From: Gaeumannomyces sp. JS-464
Lineage: Eukaryota > Ascomycota > Sordariomycetes > Magnaporthales > Magnaporthaceae
Assembly: GCA_002197995.1 (NCBI GenBank)
Contig: NGZR01000004.1
Span: 4,960,001 to 5,024,000, forward strand
Reading direction: 5' to 3'
Length of the DNA stretch: 64,000 nucleotides
Under the pieces are notes generated by a model. That model did no database searches. It was given only the letters and a program-made list of their open reading frames with translations, and was not told the origin of the DNA. The position numbers and the translations under genes were made by a program. Position 1 is the stretch's first letter; each line of letters begins with the position of its first letter. Positions 12,028-23,108 of this stretch are shown here, in pieces.

Positions 12028-12837
12028 CTAGACGCACCGGCCTCCGTCGACCTCAATGTTGACACCGGTAATGAATGCAGCCTCTTCGCTGGCGAGGTAG
12101 CAACACGCATTGGCCACGTCGGCCGGCGTCGAGCCTCGTCCAAGAGGAACCGTCGAGACGAACGCAGCGCGGTTCTCCTCAGTGTCGGGCTTTCCGAGGA
12201 ACAAATGGGTCCTATTTTGCAAGGGTCAGCTCTGCAGGGCGTTTCCGGGCCCCGAGGATGACAACGTACATTCCCGTGCTCCCGATCACGGGCGAGACGG
12301 CGTTGAACCGAATCTGCTTGGGCCATATTCCACAGCCATGGTCTTGGTGGCGTTGATGACGGCCGCCTTGGACGCATTGTACCACGTCAACCGCGGCCGC
12401 GGCCTGATTCCCGCGGTCGAGGCGACCTGGATGAAGCACCCCGGCCGGTTGTTGCCGAGGAAGTAGGGCAGGAGCACGTTGGTCGAGAGGAAGATGGACT
12501 TGACGTTGACGTCGATGACGAGGTCAAAGTCCTTCTCGGTGACGTCCTCGGTCGGTTTGTTGACGTGGGTCGCCCCCGCGTTGTTGACGACTATGTCCAG
12601 GCCGCCTAGGGTGTCGACGGCCTGCTTCAGGAGCGCCTCCCAGTCGGCCCGCTTGGTGACGTCGCCCACGGCGAACGCGCAGCCCAGCTCGTTCGCGGCG
12701 GCCTGGCCCGACTCTGCGGAGAGATCGGCAATGATGACCTTGGCACCCTCCTGCACAAACTTGGCGGCGATTCCCTTGCCGAAGCCTGAGGCACCACCAG
12801 TGACGATGGCGACCTTGCCTTGGAGCCGGGGGGACAT
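12028..12837 (-). CDS. Short-chain dehydrogenase/reductase (classical SDR)
   Basis: An NAD(P)-dependent oxidoreductase of about 250 residues in two exons (12837-12270 and 12211-12028) with a 58-nt intron. Classical SDR features appear in order: cofactor glycine motif 'TGGASGFG' (about residue 13), 'NNAG' (about 87), the catalytic serine in 'VASTAG' (about 139), 'YNASK' catalytic Tyr/Lys (about 152), and the C-terminal 'ITGVNIEVDGG'. The length is normal. One C is missing on the coding strand in the run at 12320-12322, after 'AVEYGP'; restoring frame there gives the expected 'IRFNAVSP'. The closest style is 3-oxoacyl reductase or glucose/alcohol dehydrogenase-like SDRs, so substrate is unknown. 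A 24-base G run lies 47 nt upstream of the ATG. Divergent from the isopropylmalate-dehydrogenase-like gene. Confidence 0.85.
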
Positions 12838-13543
12838 GGTATTGCTGGCGCCGAGCTTCGGGATGGAAAATAGTGTTCGCGAAGGGGGGGGGGGGGGGGG
12901 GGGGGGGTTGTCGGGCAGGGTGTATAGCTGGCAGGATACTTCACGCTACTACGCGCCTCGAGAGCCGAGTGGTAATGAAAGACTTCGACCCCGCTTGTCA
13001 GGAAGCCCGGAAGGGATCCAGCGGAGGAGCGACTCGGGAGTTTCACGCTTCAACACGACCACCCTGCCTTCAAAGGCGCCGGCCAATCCTCGCTCGGTAA
13101 TTAGGCTCCGACCAGTCCGCGCTCGAGATGCAAGGCAGCCGAGCTTAGAGGAGTGCCATGGCCGTCATCGCTCCCCGCAACCTGTCCTGCATAAGGACCT
13201 ACCAGGCTTACCTCACGCATCAACATGTGTGAGGTACAATTCTCTGGCCACCCAGAGCGGCGGACCTTACCACTCAGATCGGCGGGGTCGCCGTCTGATG
13301 CAGAGGGTGGGACGCGCCAAAACGCTATGATAGGGTAACACTATTGCCTTGGCAATTCCGGCACGCCTCCGCAACACCCCGCCAATTACCCACCCGTAGC
13401 CTCCGGCCTCGGCACGGCGTGAGGGCCGCCAAAGTTGGGGATGGGGCTATGCGTTCATGGCTTGTTTGGTATACCGACCCGCCGAGGAGGAGAAAGTTGC
13501 GCAGGGAGCTGCATTTTTGAGCACAGCACACAAGACACGCACC
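12838..13543. promoter_or_regulatory. Divergent promoter region, SDR and IPMDH-like genes
   Basis: About 700 bp separate the SDR ATG (12837, minus) from the dehydrogenase ATG (13544, plus). It contains the G24 run and no supported ORF. No regulator site could be named. Confidence 0.45.
12884..12907. repeat. Homopolymer run G24
   Basis: Twenty-four G on the plus strand, ending 'ttg', 47 nt upstream of the SDR start codon. It is therefore a C tract in the SDR leader or promoter. Confidence 0.95.
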
Positions 13544-14682
<1,139 letters not shown>

Positions 14683-15130
14683 CCATGAAACAGCATTCGG
14701 GACAGCGCTCGGTCTGTCAGTGGCTAGGCACCTAGGTGCCTACTTAGGTACCTTGATCTAGGTAGGGACCAGTATTCTGCATTAGGTGGATGGCTGGCTG
14801 TTACGAAATGAGTACACACGTTTTGGTCATGGCTCATGTTTGGCCTGCTGATTCCCATTGCTTGTGTGTATTCACCCCGCATCCGCGCGGCCAACCGCCC
14901 CAGGAACCCGGCATGTGGGTCCGCCCTACCCCGCTACCAAGTCTGCAGGTTTTTCAAACCAAAGCACATCAGTGCCGACAGCGGGCGCCCGGGCCTAGGT
15001 AGCCATGAATCACCTCGGCATCTGTGCTTGCATGCCTGCGTTGAACCAACAGATTGGTGCGGGTCGATGTCTTTTTTCTTATTTTGGCTAACTTCCCCAG
15101 GTTTGTCAAGTCTGCACACAACCCCTCGGT
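14683..15130. other. Intergenic with CCTAGGTA-type motifs
   Basis: A spacer between two tandem plus-strand genes. It carries a cluster of CCTAGGT/CTTAGGTA/TCTAGGTA words at about 14728-14765, a motif seen elsewhere in the window. No ORF supported. It presumably contains the ALDH promoter. Confidence 0.4.
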
Positions 15131-16688
15131 ATGGCGTCCACAGACAAGCTTCCCTTCGCCCTCTCCGACCCTGACCTCGTCCACTTCGAGAACTACGTCA
15201 ATGGCGAGTTTGTGCCATCTATATCCAAGAAACGATTCGATGTTGTAGACCCCGGCACTGGGAAGTCCTGGACCTCCTGCCCGGACAGCGTTCCCGAAGA
15301 TGCCGACCAAGCCGTGACCGCTGCGAACATCGCTTTCCAGGCCTACTCAAAGTGGACGCCTCGGAAGCGGGCCCAAGCCCTCTCAAAATGGCACTCGCTG
15401 ATCGTCGCCGCCCGTGACGATCTCGCAAGGATTCTGGTCCACGAGACCGGGAAGCCACTGGCCGAGGCCTATGGTGAGCTGGACTATGCGACCTCGTTCA
15501 CGTGGTGGTTTACGGGAGAGGCGGACCGCGTGCAGGGCGCAACCTTCACCTCGGCCATTCCGGGCCGTCGAGGTCTGCTCATCAAGCAGCCTATCGGCAC
15601 CTGTGTGGCCCTCGTGCCGTGGAACTTCCCCACCGCACTGGTCCTACGCAAGGCGAGCGCTGCACTCGCGGCAGGTTGCACCATGGTCGTGAAAACGTCT
15701 CCCGAGACGCCCGTCACGGCCATCTGTCTCGCATACCTGGCTTCCAAGGCGGGCTTCCCGCCTGGGGTGCTCAACGTGCTGAGCACCAGTCTAGAGAATA
15801 CGCCTGCGGTCGCCGAGTCGCTCTGCCTACATCCGCTGGTCAAGAAGGTCACTTTCACGGGAAGCACACGCGTCGGCAAGATAATAGCCGGCCTGTGCGC
15901 GCGCAACCTCAAGAAGACGACACTAGAACTTGGCGGCAACTGCCCCTTTATTGTGTTCGACGACGCGAGCCTGGACCAGGCGCTCTCGCAGCTCATGGCG
16001 CTCAAATGGCGACATGCGGGCCAGGCGTGCGTTTCCGCCAACCGGGTGTACGTACAAAGCGGTATCCACGATGCCTTCGTCAAGGCGTTGGTCGAGAAGA
16101 CCTCGGCGCTCAAGATGGGACACGGCATGGAAGAAGGCTGCACGCTGGGGCCTGTGACGACACCCAGAGGACTCGACAAGGGCGAGGAGCTCTTCAACGA
16201 CGCGGTTTCCAAGGGGGCGAAGGCTGTCCTGGGCAATGGCAAGCGCGCCGAGGGAGGCGGCTATTTTATGTCGCCCACGGTGATGACAGGCCTGACGGAC
16301 GACATGGCCATGAGCCACGACGAGATCTTCGCGCCAGTGCTCGGCATATACCGGTTTGAGACTGAAGACGAGGCCGTAAGGCGTGCAAATGAGACAAGCA
16401 TGGGGCTGGCCAGCTACGTCTTCACAAAGAACGTCGACCGGCTGTGGAGAATGTTTGAGCAGCTGGAGGCCGGCATGATCGGTTTGGTAAGCATCCCTGC
16501 ATAAACGGAGCTTTAGGCAAGTTGGAATTTAACATTTCATTTAGAACGCAGGCAACAGCTCCGCCACCGAGGCGCCATTCGGAGGCATCAAGGAGAGCGG
16601 GTACGGGAAAGAGAGCGGCAAAGATGTCGCCGTGGACGAGTTTCTCGTCACCAAGACAGGAACTTTAGCGATTGAAAACCATTATTAG
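15131..16688 (+). CDS. NAD(P)-dependent aldehyde dehydrogenase, succinate-semialdehyde dehydrogenase-like
   Basis: Intact, 499 residues, two exons (15131-16486 and 16545-16688) with a 58-nt intron, donor GTAAGC. It has the full ALDH fold signatures: 'VPWNFPTALVLRKASAALAA', 'FTGSTRVGK', the general-base glutamate in 'TLELGG' (about residue 265), the nucleophilic cysteine in 'GQACVSANR' (about 300) and the C-terminal 'APFGGIKESGYGKESG'. The last motif and overall length match succinate-semialdehyde dehydrogenases of the Uga2/GabD type, which oxidise succinic semialdehyde to succinate in GABA and related catabolism. Related substrates such as glutarate semialdehyde cannot be excluded. It lies downstream of the isopropylmalate-dehydrogenase-like gene on the same strand and may be the terminal oxidation step of the cluster. 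No frameshift was found. Confidence 0.9.
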
Positions 16689-16889
16689 TGATCTCTGTAA
16701 CACTGTTATACAACACTAGGTTTGGGTTGTTGTTGGAGTTGCCACAAGACATGCCAACAAAGAGTACAATCAACCTCGGATTAAAGTTGTGAGGCCTCAA
16801 CGTCTTCGTTGCATTTATGTAAGGTGCTAATCGCCACAGCTACATAGGCAGGCACCTAGCCGTTGCCCCTTAACAATTATGCCCGTGGC

Positions 16890-17667
16890 GGAGGCCGGGT
16901 TGGCGGATTTTAAGGGCACGGATTTATTACAAGTCGGAGCGCGGCCTGCGCTCGACCGAGTGGCTGCTCCGGATGATGAAGTAGGAGAACTTCGACAGCC
17001 ACGTCGACACCGACGCCGTGAGGCTCCGGCCCTGGGTGCACCGCATCTTTCCGCAGAGCAGCATCGCCGTCACCACCCAGGGCCGGTCCAGCAAGGCCGT
17101 CGTCGTCGGTACCCACCTGGACGCGGTCAACCCAGCCGATCCTGCCGTCGCGCGCGCCTGGGAGCTGGTACGTGATCCATTGGTATATATTCTCTGGCAT
17201 TTTCCATCAGGGGAGCTAAGTGTCGGATCTTCCGATGTCCCGCTTTCCGAGCGTAAAGGTCGCTGACAACAGTCACCGTAACAGGACAGTCGTCTATAAT
17301 TGCTATTGTCCGTGACCAGCGCGACACCAATCCAGCCCTGACCGAATTCGTGGAGCTGGTGATAAAGGAGGTAGGCTGAGCGGCGGCGGCGGCCTTTAAG
17401 AACATTTGGGCCTTGGCTAACCCGCACGCCAGTATACCGCAGCCGCCCCCATCCACACAAAGCGCGGCTATGCCTGCGGGGACCACTCGACGGCCACCCG
17501 CGCCGGCTTCCCGGCCGTGCTCATCCAGGAGTCGGGGTCCACGCACCTCGAGCCCGGCAATGCACACGCCGGCCGACGACACGAGCCGAATCAGCATGCA
17601 CCACGCCCTGGAGCACGCAAAGACGGCGCTAGGCTTCGCCTACGAGCTGGCCCTTGCCGACCTGTGA
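16890..17667 (+). pseudogene. Decayed M28-family (leucine aminopeptidase LAP1-like) peptidase
   Basis: Pieces of a secreted Zn aminopeptidase lie in register but broken. They include 'RYYKSERGLRSTEWL' (about 16927), an in-frame TAG at 16981-16983, 'FPQSSIAV' and 'VVGTHLDAVN' (about 17050-17130, first metal-ligand region), 'GQSSIIAIV' (about 17285), 'RGYACGDHSTATRAGFPAV' (about 17465-17520) and the tail 'ALEHAKTALGFAYELALADL' ending at 17667. The segment that should hold the Asp-Asp-Asp-Gly-Ser metal site between the second and third pieces is missing, and frames change several times. Missing catalytic residues plus a stop make this a real pseudogene, not only a sequencing artefact. No signal peptide is visible at the 5' end. 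Confidence 0.7.
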
Positions 17668-18142
17668 TGATTCCTGTTTGGGTCGCAGGGATAACCGGAG
17701 CTGAGCGCAGATGTCTTTTGTAGCCAAGCCGCTGCTCAAAACTACGCTGCTGAAGGTACAAACTTGCGGAGAGCGTGGCGATTGACTTCAGAAGGCGTTT
17801 TTAATTTTTGTCTGCGCGTATGCTTGGTAGCCCAGATGATTGCGTGTGCCTTTTGCAGTGCGGCTCTTGCCTCATTGTGGGTCCGGTTTGTCAGGAGTGA
17901 CCCTGAGTAAGTCTTGGTCGATCCGACATCAGTTGTCCAACTTGGTGAGCGAGCTCCCAAAAGGCCAGACAGCCTCTTTGCATTCGGTGCCAGCCGTTCA
18001 TATATGGCTAGCCTCAAATCTATCTCGACCTTGGACTTTTGCAAACGTGTCCGCGAACGCAACAAGCACAGGGCACCCGTCCACCTCCACCCTCTGACTA
18101 CAGCAACTTTCAAGGAACGCACAAGACTCAAAACCGTCCAAA
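17668..18142. other. Spacer without recognised gene
   Basis: Between the peptidase remnant and the 3' end of the cytochrome-domain gene. Minus-strand open frame here is the continuation of a shadow frame. No domain or repeat found. Confidence 0.5.
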
Positions 18143-18848
18143 TCACAACATCCCGCCCGCCCTCTTGGCGGCAACGACCTGCGTAAAGTTTGCGATGCGC
18201 CCCGCGGCGAGGTCGAACGCGATGCGGGCCTTGTTGTCGTGGATGGAGATGGTGCTCGTGTTGCTCGACGGCGTCGCGGGCGCGCGCGCGCACGACGCCC
18301 ACGCTATTGTGACGGCCGCGCTCGCCGGGTTGATGCTCCCGCCCGTCCACGTGCTGCAGCCGCTGCAGAGCGCGTCGAGGCGCCAGTGCGTCGCGTTGGT
18401 CGTCGACGTGCCGAAGACGGCGTAGCTCGCCCCTGGGTAGGCTGCCGGGGCGGTGCGGGAGCTTTGTGTTTACGTCCTGTTAGATGGAATGCGCAGATTC
18501 TGTCACGGCAGTGAAAAAAAAGAATCTTGCTTACACTGCGCGCCGGCTGCTGACGATGGCGCCGGTCCCGCCGTTGGAGTAGGCGATGGTGAGCGGGTTG
18601 TTGGTCATCTGGCCGCCCCAGGCGAGCGCGGCCCAGCCGACGCCGCGGGGCGCCACGATCTGGATCAGCACGTCGAAGGCGGTGCCCCGGGTGGCCGTGT
18701 CGGGCACGGCGACGCGGTAGGCGACGCGCTGCGGGCTGACGAACTCGGAGTAGCACACAGCCCCGTCGCAGAACTTGGCCGCCTGGACGGCGGTCGGGAC
18801 GGCGGCGAAGAGCGCCAGGACAGCTGTCGCAGACTGAAGGAAGCCCAT
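18143..18848 (-). CDS. Secreted cellobiose-dehydrogenase-type cytochrome (DOMON/CDH-cyt) domain protein
   Basis: Minus strand, start at 18848, stop at 18143, about 200 residues in two exons with one intron (donor GTAAGC at 18534, acceptor near 18436). The first ~23 residues are a signal peptide ending in an Ala-rich site ('AVPTAVQAA'). The mature part matches the haem-b cytochrome domain of cellobiose dehydrogenases: 'FCDGAVCYSEF', 'IVAPRGVGWAALAWGGQMTN', 'SNGGTGAIVSS', then in exon 2 'YAVFGTSTTNATHWRLDALC', 'CSTWTGG' and 'DNKARIAFDLAAG'. No flavin (GMC) domain follows, so it is a stand-alone cytochrome, as in several fungal secreted proteins thought to pass electrons. Joining the exons in frame needs one fewer base in the C4 run near 18431-18434. 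Confidence 0.75.
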
Positions 18849-18906
18849 TTCTGTTCCGCTGCTTGGGCTTGAGGTTTTGGTGTGGTGCTGCGGCGGGAAT
18901 GTGGCC

Positions 18907-18931
18907 GGGGGGGGGGGGGGGGGGGGGGGGG
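18907..18931. repeat. Homopolymer run G25
   Basis: Twenty-five G on the plus strand followed by TTTTTT, 59 nt upstream of the start codon of the cytochrome-domain gene. It is a C tract in that gene's leader or promoter. Confidence 0.95.
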
Positions 18932-19908
18932 TTTTTTCCCTTTGCTATGAGCAACTGCAGGAGATCGGTGTGCTTGGCAGGATGATGTCGGACGGTTTCG
19001 CGGGCGATGGCTGGTGCAGCTTAAGGCCATGATGGCGTCAGCGGATGAATATATGGGAAGGAAGCACCCTAATATGTCCGCAGTTGCCCCTCGGCCGTGT
19101 TTGGCATAAACCAAAGGGGCAGCTAGACACCATGTGTGGTCGGCGAGGGGACATCGTGGGATTTTTAGCCGGATAGTGCGATGAGACGATGCGAAAGCAG
19201 AATTCCCATTTAAAAGCAATATGCAGTTCAATTCAGATACTCGAACGACCCAAACAACCATTGGCAAACAAGAGATGCTGAGTGGCGCGCGATGCCGGGT
19301 GCCATTTTGACTGGCCCAAGCAACCAGCGCCGAGCGCCGGGACTGTATTCGCTCGCTTGACGCATAGCACGGCACTTGTGTCCAAGGGGTGGGAATGTGA
19401 TATAATGGCCAAGATGCGGAGAGAAGCGGTGACCATGAAGAGTGCGCAAACGAACCTCATCCATCTCCCGTTCCCTCGGGCCATTTTCTAGGCTAAAGTC
19501 ACACACTTCTTTTAAACGGAGAACAGCGGACGTCTGGCGCCAGATGTCTGCCGTCACAGAACGACGCAGATTAAAATTGAACGAGCGAGTGGCGAATGAG
19601 AGACGACGTTTTACAAATTCCCCTTATTACGGGCATTTAAACCAGACATAGCCGGGATCTAGGAAACACTGTGTGGTGTTCTTTTGCCGATCAAAAAAAA
19701 ACAAAAAAAAACCCTAGATTCCAAAACGCAGGTTGCGAAGAAGGCGAAGGCAGACCTGCGTCCAATTGGCATCGTTGCCGCCTGTGATTCTGTCTGGCCA
19801 AGAAGCCACGGCCCTGCCCAGCTCGGCCAACCTGCGTGTCCTCCCAGCCGGCGACGCAGCATGCCGTCTCTCCTTTCTGATCGCTAGCCCCCAACCAGGC
19901 AGACGAGA
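18932..19908. other. Intergenic, no gene seen
   Basis: About 1 kb between two minus-strand genes. It includes a perfect 12-bp palindrome (tctggcgccaga) near 19533 and short A runs near 19690-19710. It probably holds the promoter of the cytochrome-domain gene and the 3' UTR of the next gene. Confidence 0.5.
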
Positions 19909-20733
19909 CTAGACCCAGCGATCGAGCCCCTCGTCCGCCCAACGCCAGAGCTCTCCCGCCAATGCGATCTCGACGGTGAGCGCGGCGCCGCAGGCTAGTA
20001 TTTGGTCGAACTCGGCGGCCGTCGCCGGCCAGGGCATGTCCACCGCCACGGGCAGGTTGCCGATCCGCGGCGTGAGGTGCCGGCCGGAGCGCGGGGGCGC
20101 GAGCAGGTCGGGCAACCCGTCCAGCTGGGCGCGCGTGCAGGCCAGCACGTAGCAGAACGCCTCGTCGCCCTGGCGGGGAGCCGTCAGGTCGACCACCGTG
20201 ACTTGGACGGTGGGCTCGGGAGGAAAGCCGGGGTGAGGTGGGTGTCGGTCAAGAGGGGGCTGTTCTTGGTACAGGGACTGACGCGGTGGCCAGCCGCTCC
20301 AGTGGTTGGGGATCTGGGGACCTTGATACGGGTGGTTGTGATGGGCGTTGTGCGTGCCGGGATGCTCCCTGGCCGTGCTGGTTGAGCTGACGGAGTGGCC
20401 TGTCGCCATGCAAGGGCCATTCTGTGCGACGCCGTCCAGGTGGTTGGAGAGGCTGACGCGGGAAAGGGGATTCGAGCCTCGGGCCGTGTCGAAAGTTGGA
20501 GGCGCCCTTCTAACGTCACCATCGATCCTCTCGGGCTCTAGATAGAGCGGGCAGATTTCAGTGATAGGGCCACTTGCGGGGTTGGCTCTGGGACGACGAT
20601 TGCTACCGGAACCACCCTCCATCGCGGCCGCCGCCCTCAGCTTGCGCCTGGCTTCCCTGCGCATCATCTTGAGGCGGTCCGGGTGGTCGGCACCGTAGAC
20701 GAAGCGGTAGACGGCGAGCGGGTCGAGACGCAT
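19909..20733 (-). CDS. Hypothetical protein, 274 residues
   Basis: A single uninterrupted frame from ATG 20733 to the stop at 19909. The N-terminus reads 'MRLDPLAVYRFVYGADHPD' followed by a basic helix (RLKMMRREARRKLR). A polar His/Pro-rich middle follows (about residues 85-175). The C-terminal third is ordered-looking, with 'VQVTVVDLTAPRQGDEAF' and a Trp/Ala-rich end ('ALAGELWRWADEGLDRW'). No family recognised. Even amino-acid use, a sensible start and absence of frame breaks support a real gene. No signal peptide or membrane segment is seen; a cytosolic or nuclear protein is likely but unproven. Confidence 0.6.
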   Translation of the reverse strand: MRLDPLAVYRFVYGADHPDRLKMMRREARRKLRAAAAMEGGSGSNRRPRANPASGPITEICPLYLEPERIDGDVRRAPPTFDTARGSNPLSRVSLSNHLDGVAQNGPCMATGHSVSSTSTAREHPGTHNAHHNHPYQGPQIPNHWSGWPPRQSLYQEQPPLDRHPPHPGFPPEPTVQVTVVDLTAPRQGDEAFCYVLACTRAQLDGLPDLLAPPRSGRHLTPRIGNLPVAVDMPWPATAAEFDQILACGAALTVEIALAGELWRWADEGLDRWV

Positions 20734-21710
20734 GGTTCCGGCCTAGGATAGTCGAGAGAAGCCGTTGATCCTGTTCCCACCGGGGAGGACTGCATGGAGG
20801 GGACACGAGATGGATGATGTTTGTGGTCTTATTCCAAGTTGCCGCTGAAATCGCGTGGCCACATACCCTTATGAAGGCATTCATCGCTTTAATGTGATCC
20901 CTACAGGAGAGCCCATACACATAGTGGACGATAAGGGTGTATCAAAGACTGAGTGCATCATAGTTACGGTCAGAGTTCCTCCAAAGGGTCGGCAGGTCCG
21001 TCTCAAAGAGCATTGACAGGCGCATCCCATTGGGCGTTTCCTGCACTCCGTCTGCTGCATGGAGACAGCTTGTCTCCTGTACGTCTTGCCAAAGACCTTT
21101 GGAGGGATATCCTCCGATCACAGCACGGCCGGCTCCGGTGAAGTTTGGGTCCTTCGTCCATGACAAAAAGCTGGCACCTCTCACCTCCCCCAGTGCCGAT
21201 AAAAAAAAATACAGAGAAGGATGCAGAAACAGGAAAGAACATAGGAGCAAGGAAGATACAAAGGCAGGATATAGGGAGTACCCATTAGGGTAATTGGAGG
21301 GCCATCTTTTTTGGCGCGAGCGAGGGTCTCCAGCAAACAGCACCGACAAGGACAAAAAAAGGCACGTGAAGTTCACACTTCAGCGCCCGCGTGCGCCAAA
21401 GCCTCCGTGCCCCACTTGCGTCTAAACCAGCCACTCAGCCACCACCAGGAATCCGCCGGCTGGGGCGGGCCCTGCAGTGGCCCCATCGGAAAAGGCTGTA
21501 CTTCCACGTATACCTTCAAAATCTCATGTGTGTTGAGAAATCGCCTTTTCGCTTTCCCTCGCCTTCTCCCCTCCCCTTCCACGCCCGCTCTTTGCAACCG
21601 CCCATCGCGCGACCATTGCAACCGCCACATCCGACGGTCTTCTCCGGTCTCTTCTATACTACGACTTTCCTTTCGCTCCTGGAGTTCCCGGCATCCGCGA
21701 ATCAGTCAAG
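20734..21710. promoter_or_regulatory. Divergent intergenic region upstream of PHO88
   Basis: No supported gene. The last 200 bp (about 21540-21710) are pyrimidine-rich, typical of fungal promoters and 5' UTRs of highly expressed genes. The rest probably serves the divergent hypothetical gene. Confidence 0.45.
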
Positions 21711-22526
21711 ATGGCCGGCCTCAGCCCCCAAATGTAAGTGCGAAACTTGCCCGCGCATCCTGTCGCGCGGGAAATAGCGCGGCCGGGCAGCATTCGACCA
21801 TGAGCGCATCGCAATGCCATTCTCGCTGTGCGTGTCTTGCTGACAAGACGCCGACGACGGCGCACACAACAGAACCAACATGGTCATCATCCTGGGCATG
21901 ATCCAGGTGGCCAAGAAGATCCCGTTTGAGGACCCAACATCCTCAACATGGCGCGTGCCAGCTACGCCCTGAGCAACCTGATCATCCTGGCCATCTCACT
22001 CTACATCATGTCCTGCATCAACAAGAAGAAGGGTACGGATCTTCCCCCTCCCCCGCCCTTCCCCGCATGCATCGTGCGCATCGCACATAGACTAGGCACG
22101 GCTGACACGAGATTCCGCTTCGCTCCAACAGACCTCACGACCCTCAAGTATGTCGAGCCCGCCCCGGTCGGGTCCTCGGAGGAGCCCAAGCTGGTGACAA
22201 CGACGATCCACGCGTACGACCTCGGCAAGCTCAAGGAGGCGCTCCGGTCCCAGGCCATGGGCGTGGGCATGATGGCCGTGATGCACCTCTACTTCAAGTA
22301 CACCAACCCGCTGCTCATCCAGTCCATCATCCCGCTCAAGGGCGCCCTCGAGTCCAACCTGGCCAAGATCTACATCTTCGGCCAGCCGGCCTCGGGCGAC
22401 CTCAAGCGCCCCTTCAAGCAGGCCCAGGGCCTCATGGCCGGTCTCCAGGGCGGGCCTGCCCAGAGCGACAAGAAGGCCGTCGAGGCCGCCGAGCGTGCCG
22501 GCCGCGGCGGTGCCAAGGAGGAGTAA
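21711..22526 (+). CDS. PHO88: PHO88/SND3 family ER membrane protein
   Basis: A small ER membrane protein of about 192 residues, known in yeast as Pho88/Snd3, part of SRP-independent targeting and earlier linked to phosphate transport. Three exons: 21711-21733, 21873-22032 and 22132-22526, with donors GTAAGT and GTACGG and clear acceptors. Family signatures: 'NMVIILGMIQVAKKIPFED', 'SYALSNLIILAISLYIMSCI' (membrane segment), 'VGMMAVMHLYFKYTNPLLI', 'QSIIPLKGALES' and a charged Ala/Glu tail. One C is missing in the run at 21933-21935 between 'PFEDP' and 'ILNMARASY'; otherwise all blocks are intact. A conserved housekeeping gene is unlikely to be dead, so this is strong evidence that single-base run errors exist in the window. 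Confidence 0.92.
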
Positions 22527-23108
22527 GGCGTCTGGGAGGGGAAAATATGCGGAACCTTTTCTTTTCTTATCTGTATTCTTCCGGTGTCTGGCCTTGCGCT
22601 GCTTCCATGTGCCATACATGTTGAGCTCTTCTCTGTGCATACTGGCCAAACTACAGGCTCTGCGCCTGGTCGATTAATGCAGGAACAATGCGCTTGGGGC
22701 CTGCCAGAATGGCGTACCGACATTGAGCGATTGGCTGAAAGTGCAAGCCGATGCTGTGATTGCGAGCAGGGCAAGATTTGTCAAGCTGAAATCATCAAGC
22801 ACGTGCTAGCGATTTTGGGCCATCTGGCCTAGGTTCCCAATGGTCGAGGCGCGCTGGGGCCTGCCAGAACGCGCCACCATGCAGCGGCTGGTGGCGTCAC
22901 CATTGATTTCTAGCGATTTCGTAACTCGTAACTCCGATCTTTGAGCCGCATCGATCCCCTGCAACACCCAACTTCTCGTCTATGCGACAGCTTCCGCGAG
23001 AAGTCTGCGTGCCCATTCATTTTCAACCGAAACCAAATTGCAGCCCTTGATTTGGTTCTTGGCGCCCCCACACAGCATCCTTTACAACGAGCGACCGCAG
23101 CCGCAAGA
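22527..23108. other. Intergenic between PHO88 and RAD14
   Basis: 3' UTR and promoter sequence. The 14-mer GGGGCCTGCCAGAA occurs twice (about 22696 and 22856). No gene seen. Confidence 0.5.

Noticed and set aside
21711..22526. PHO88 as a pseudogene
   Set aside because: Only one base is missing in a short C run, and all other blocks, splice sites and the stop are intact.
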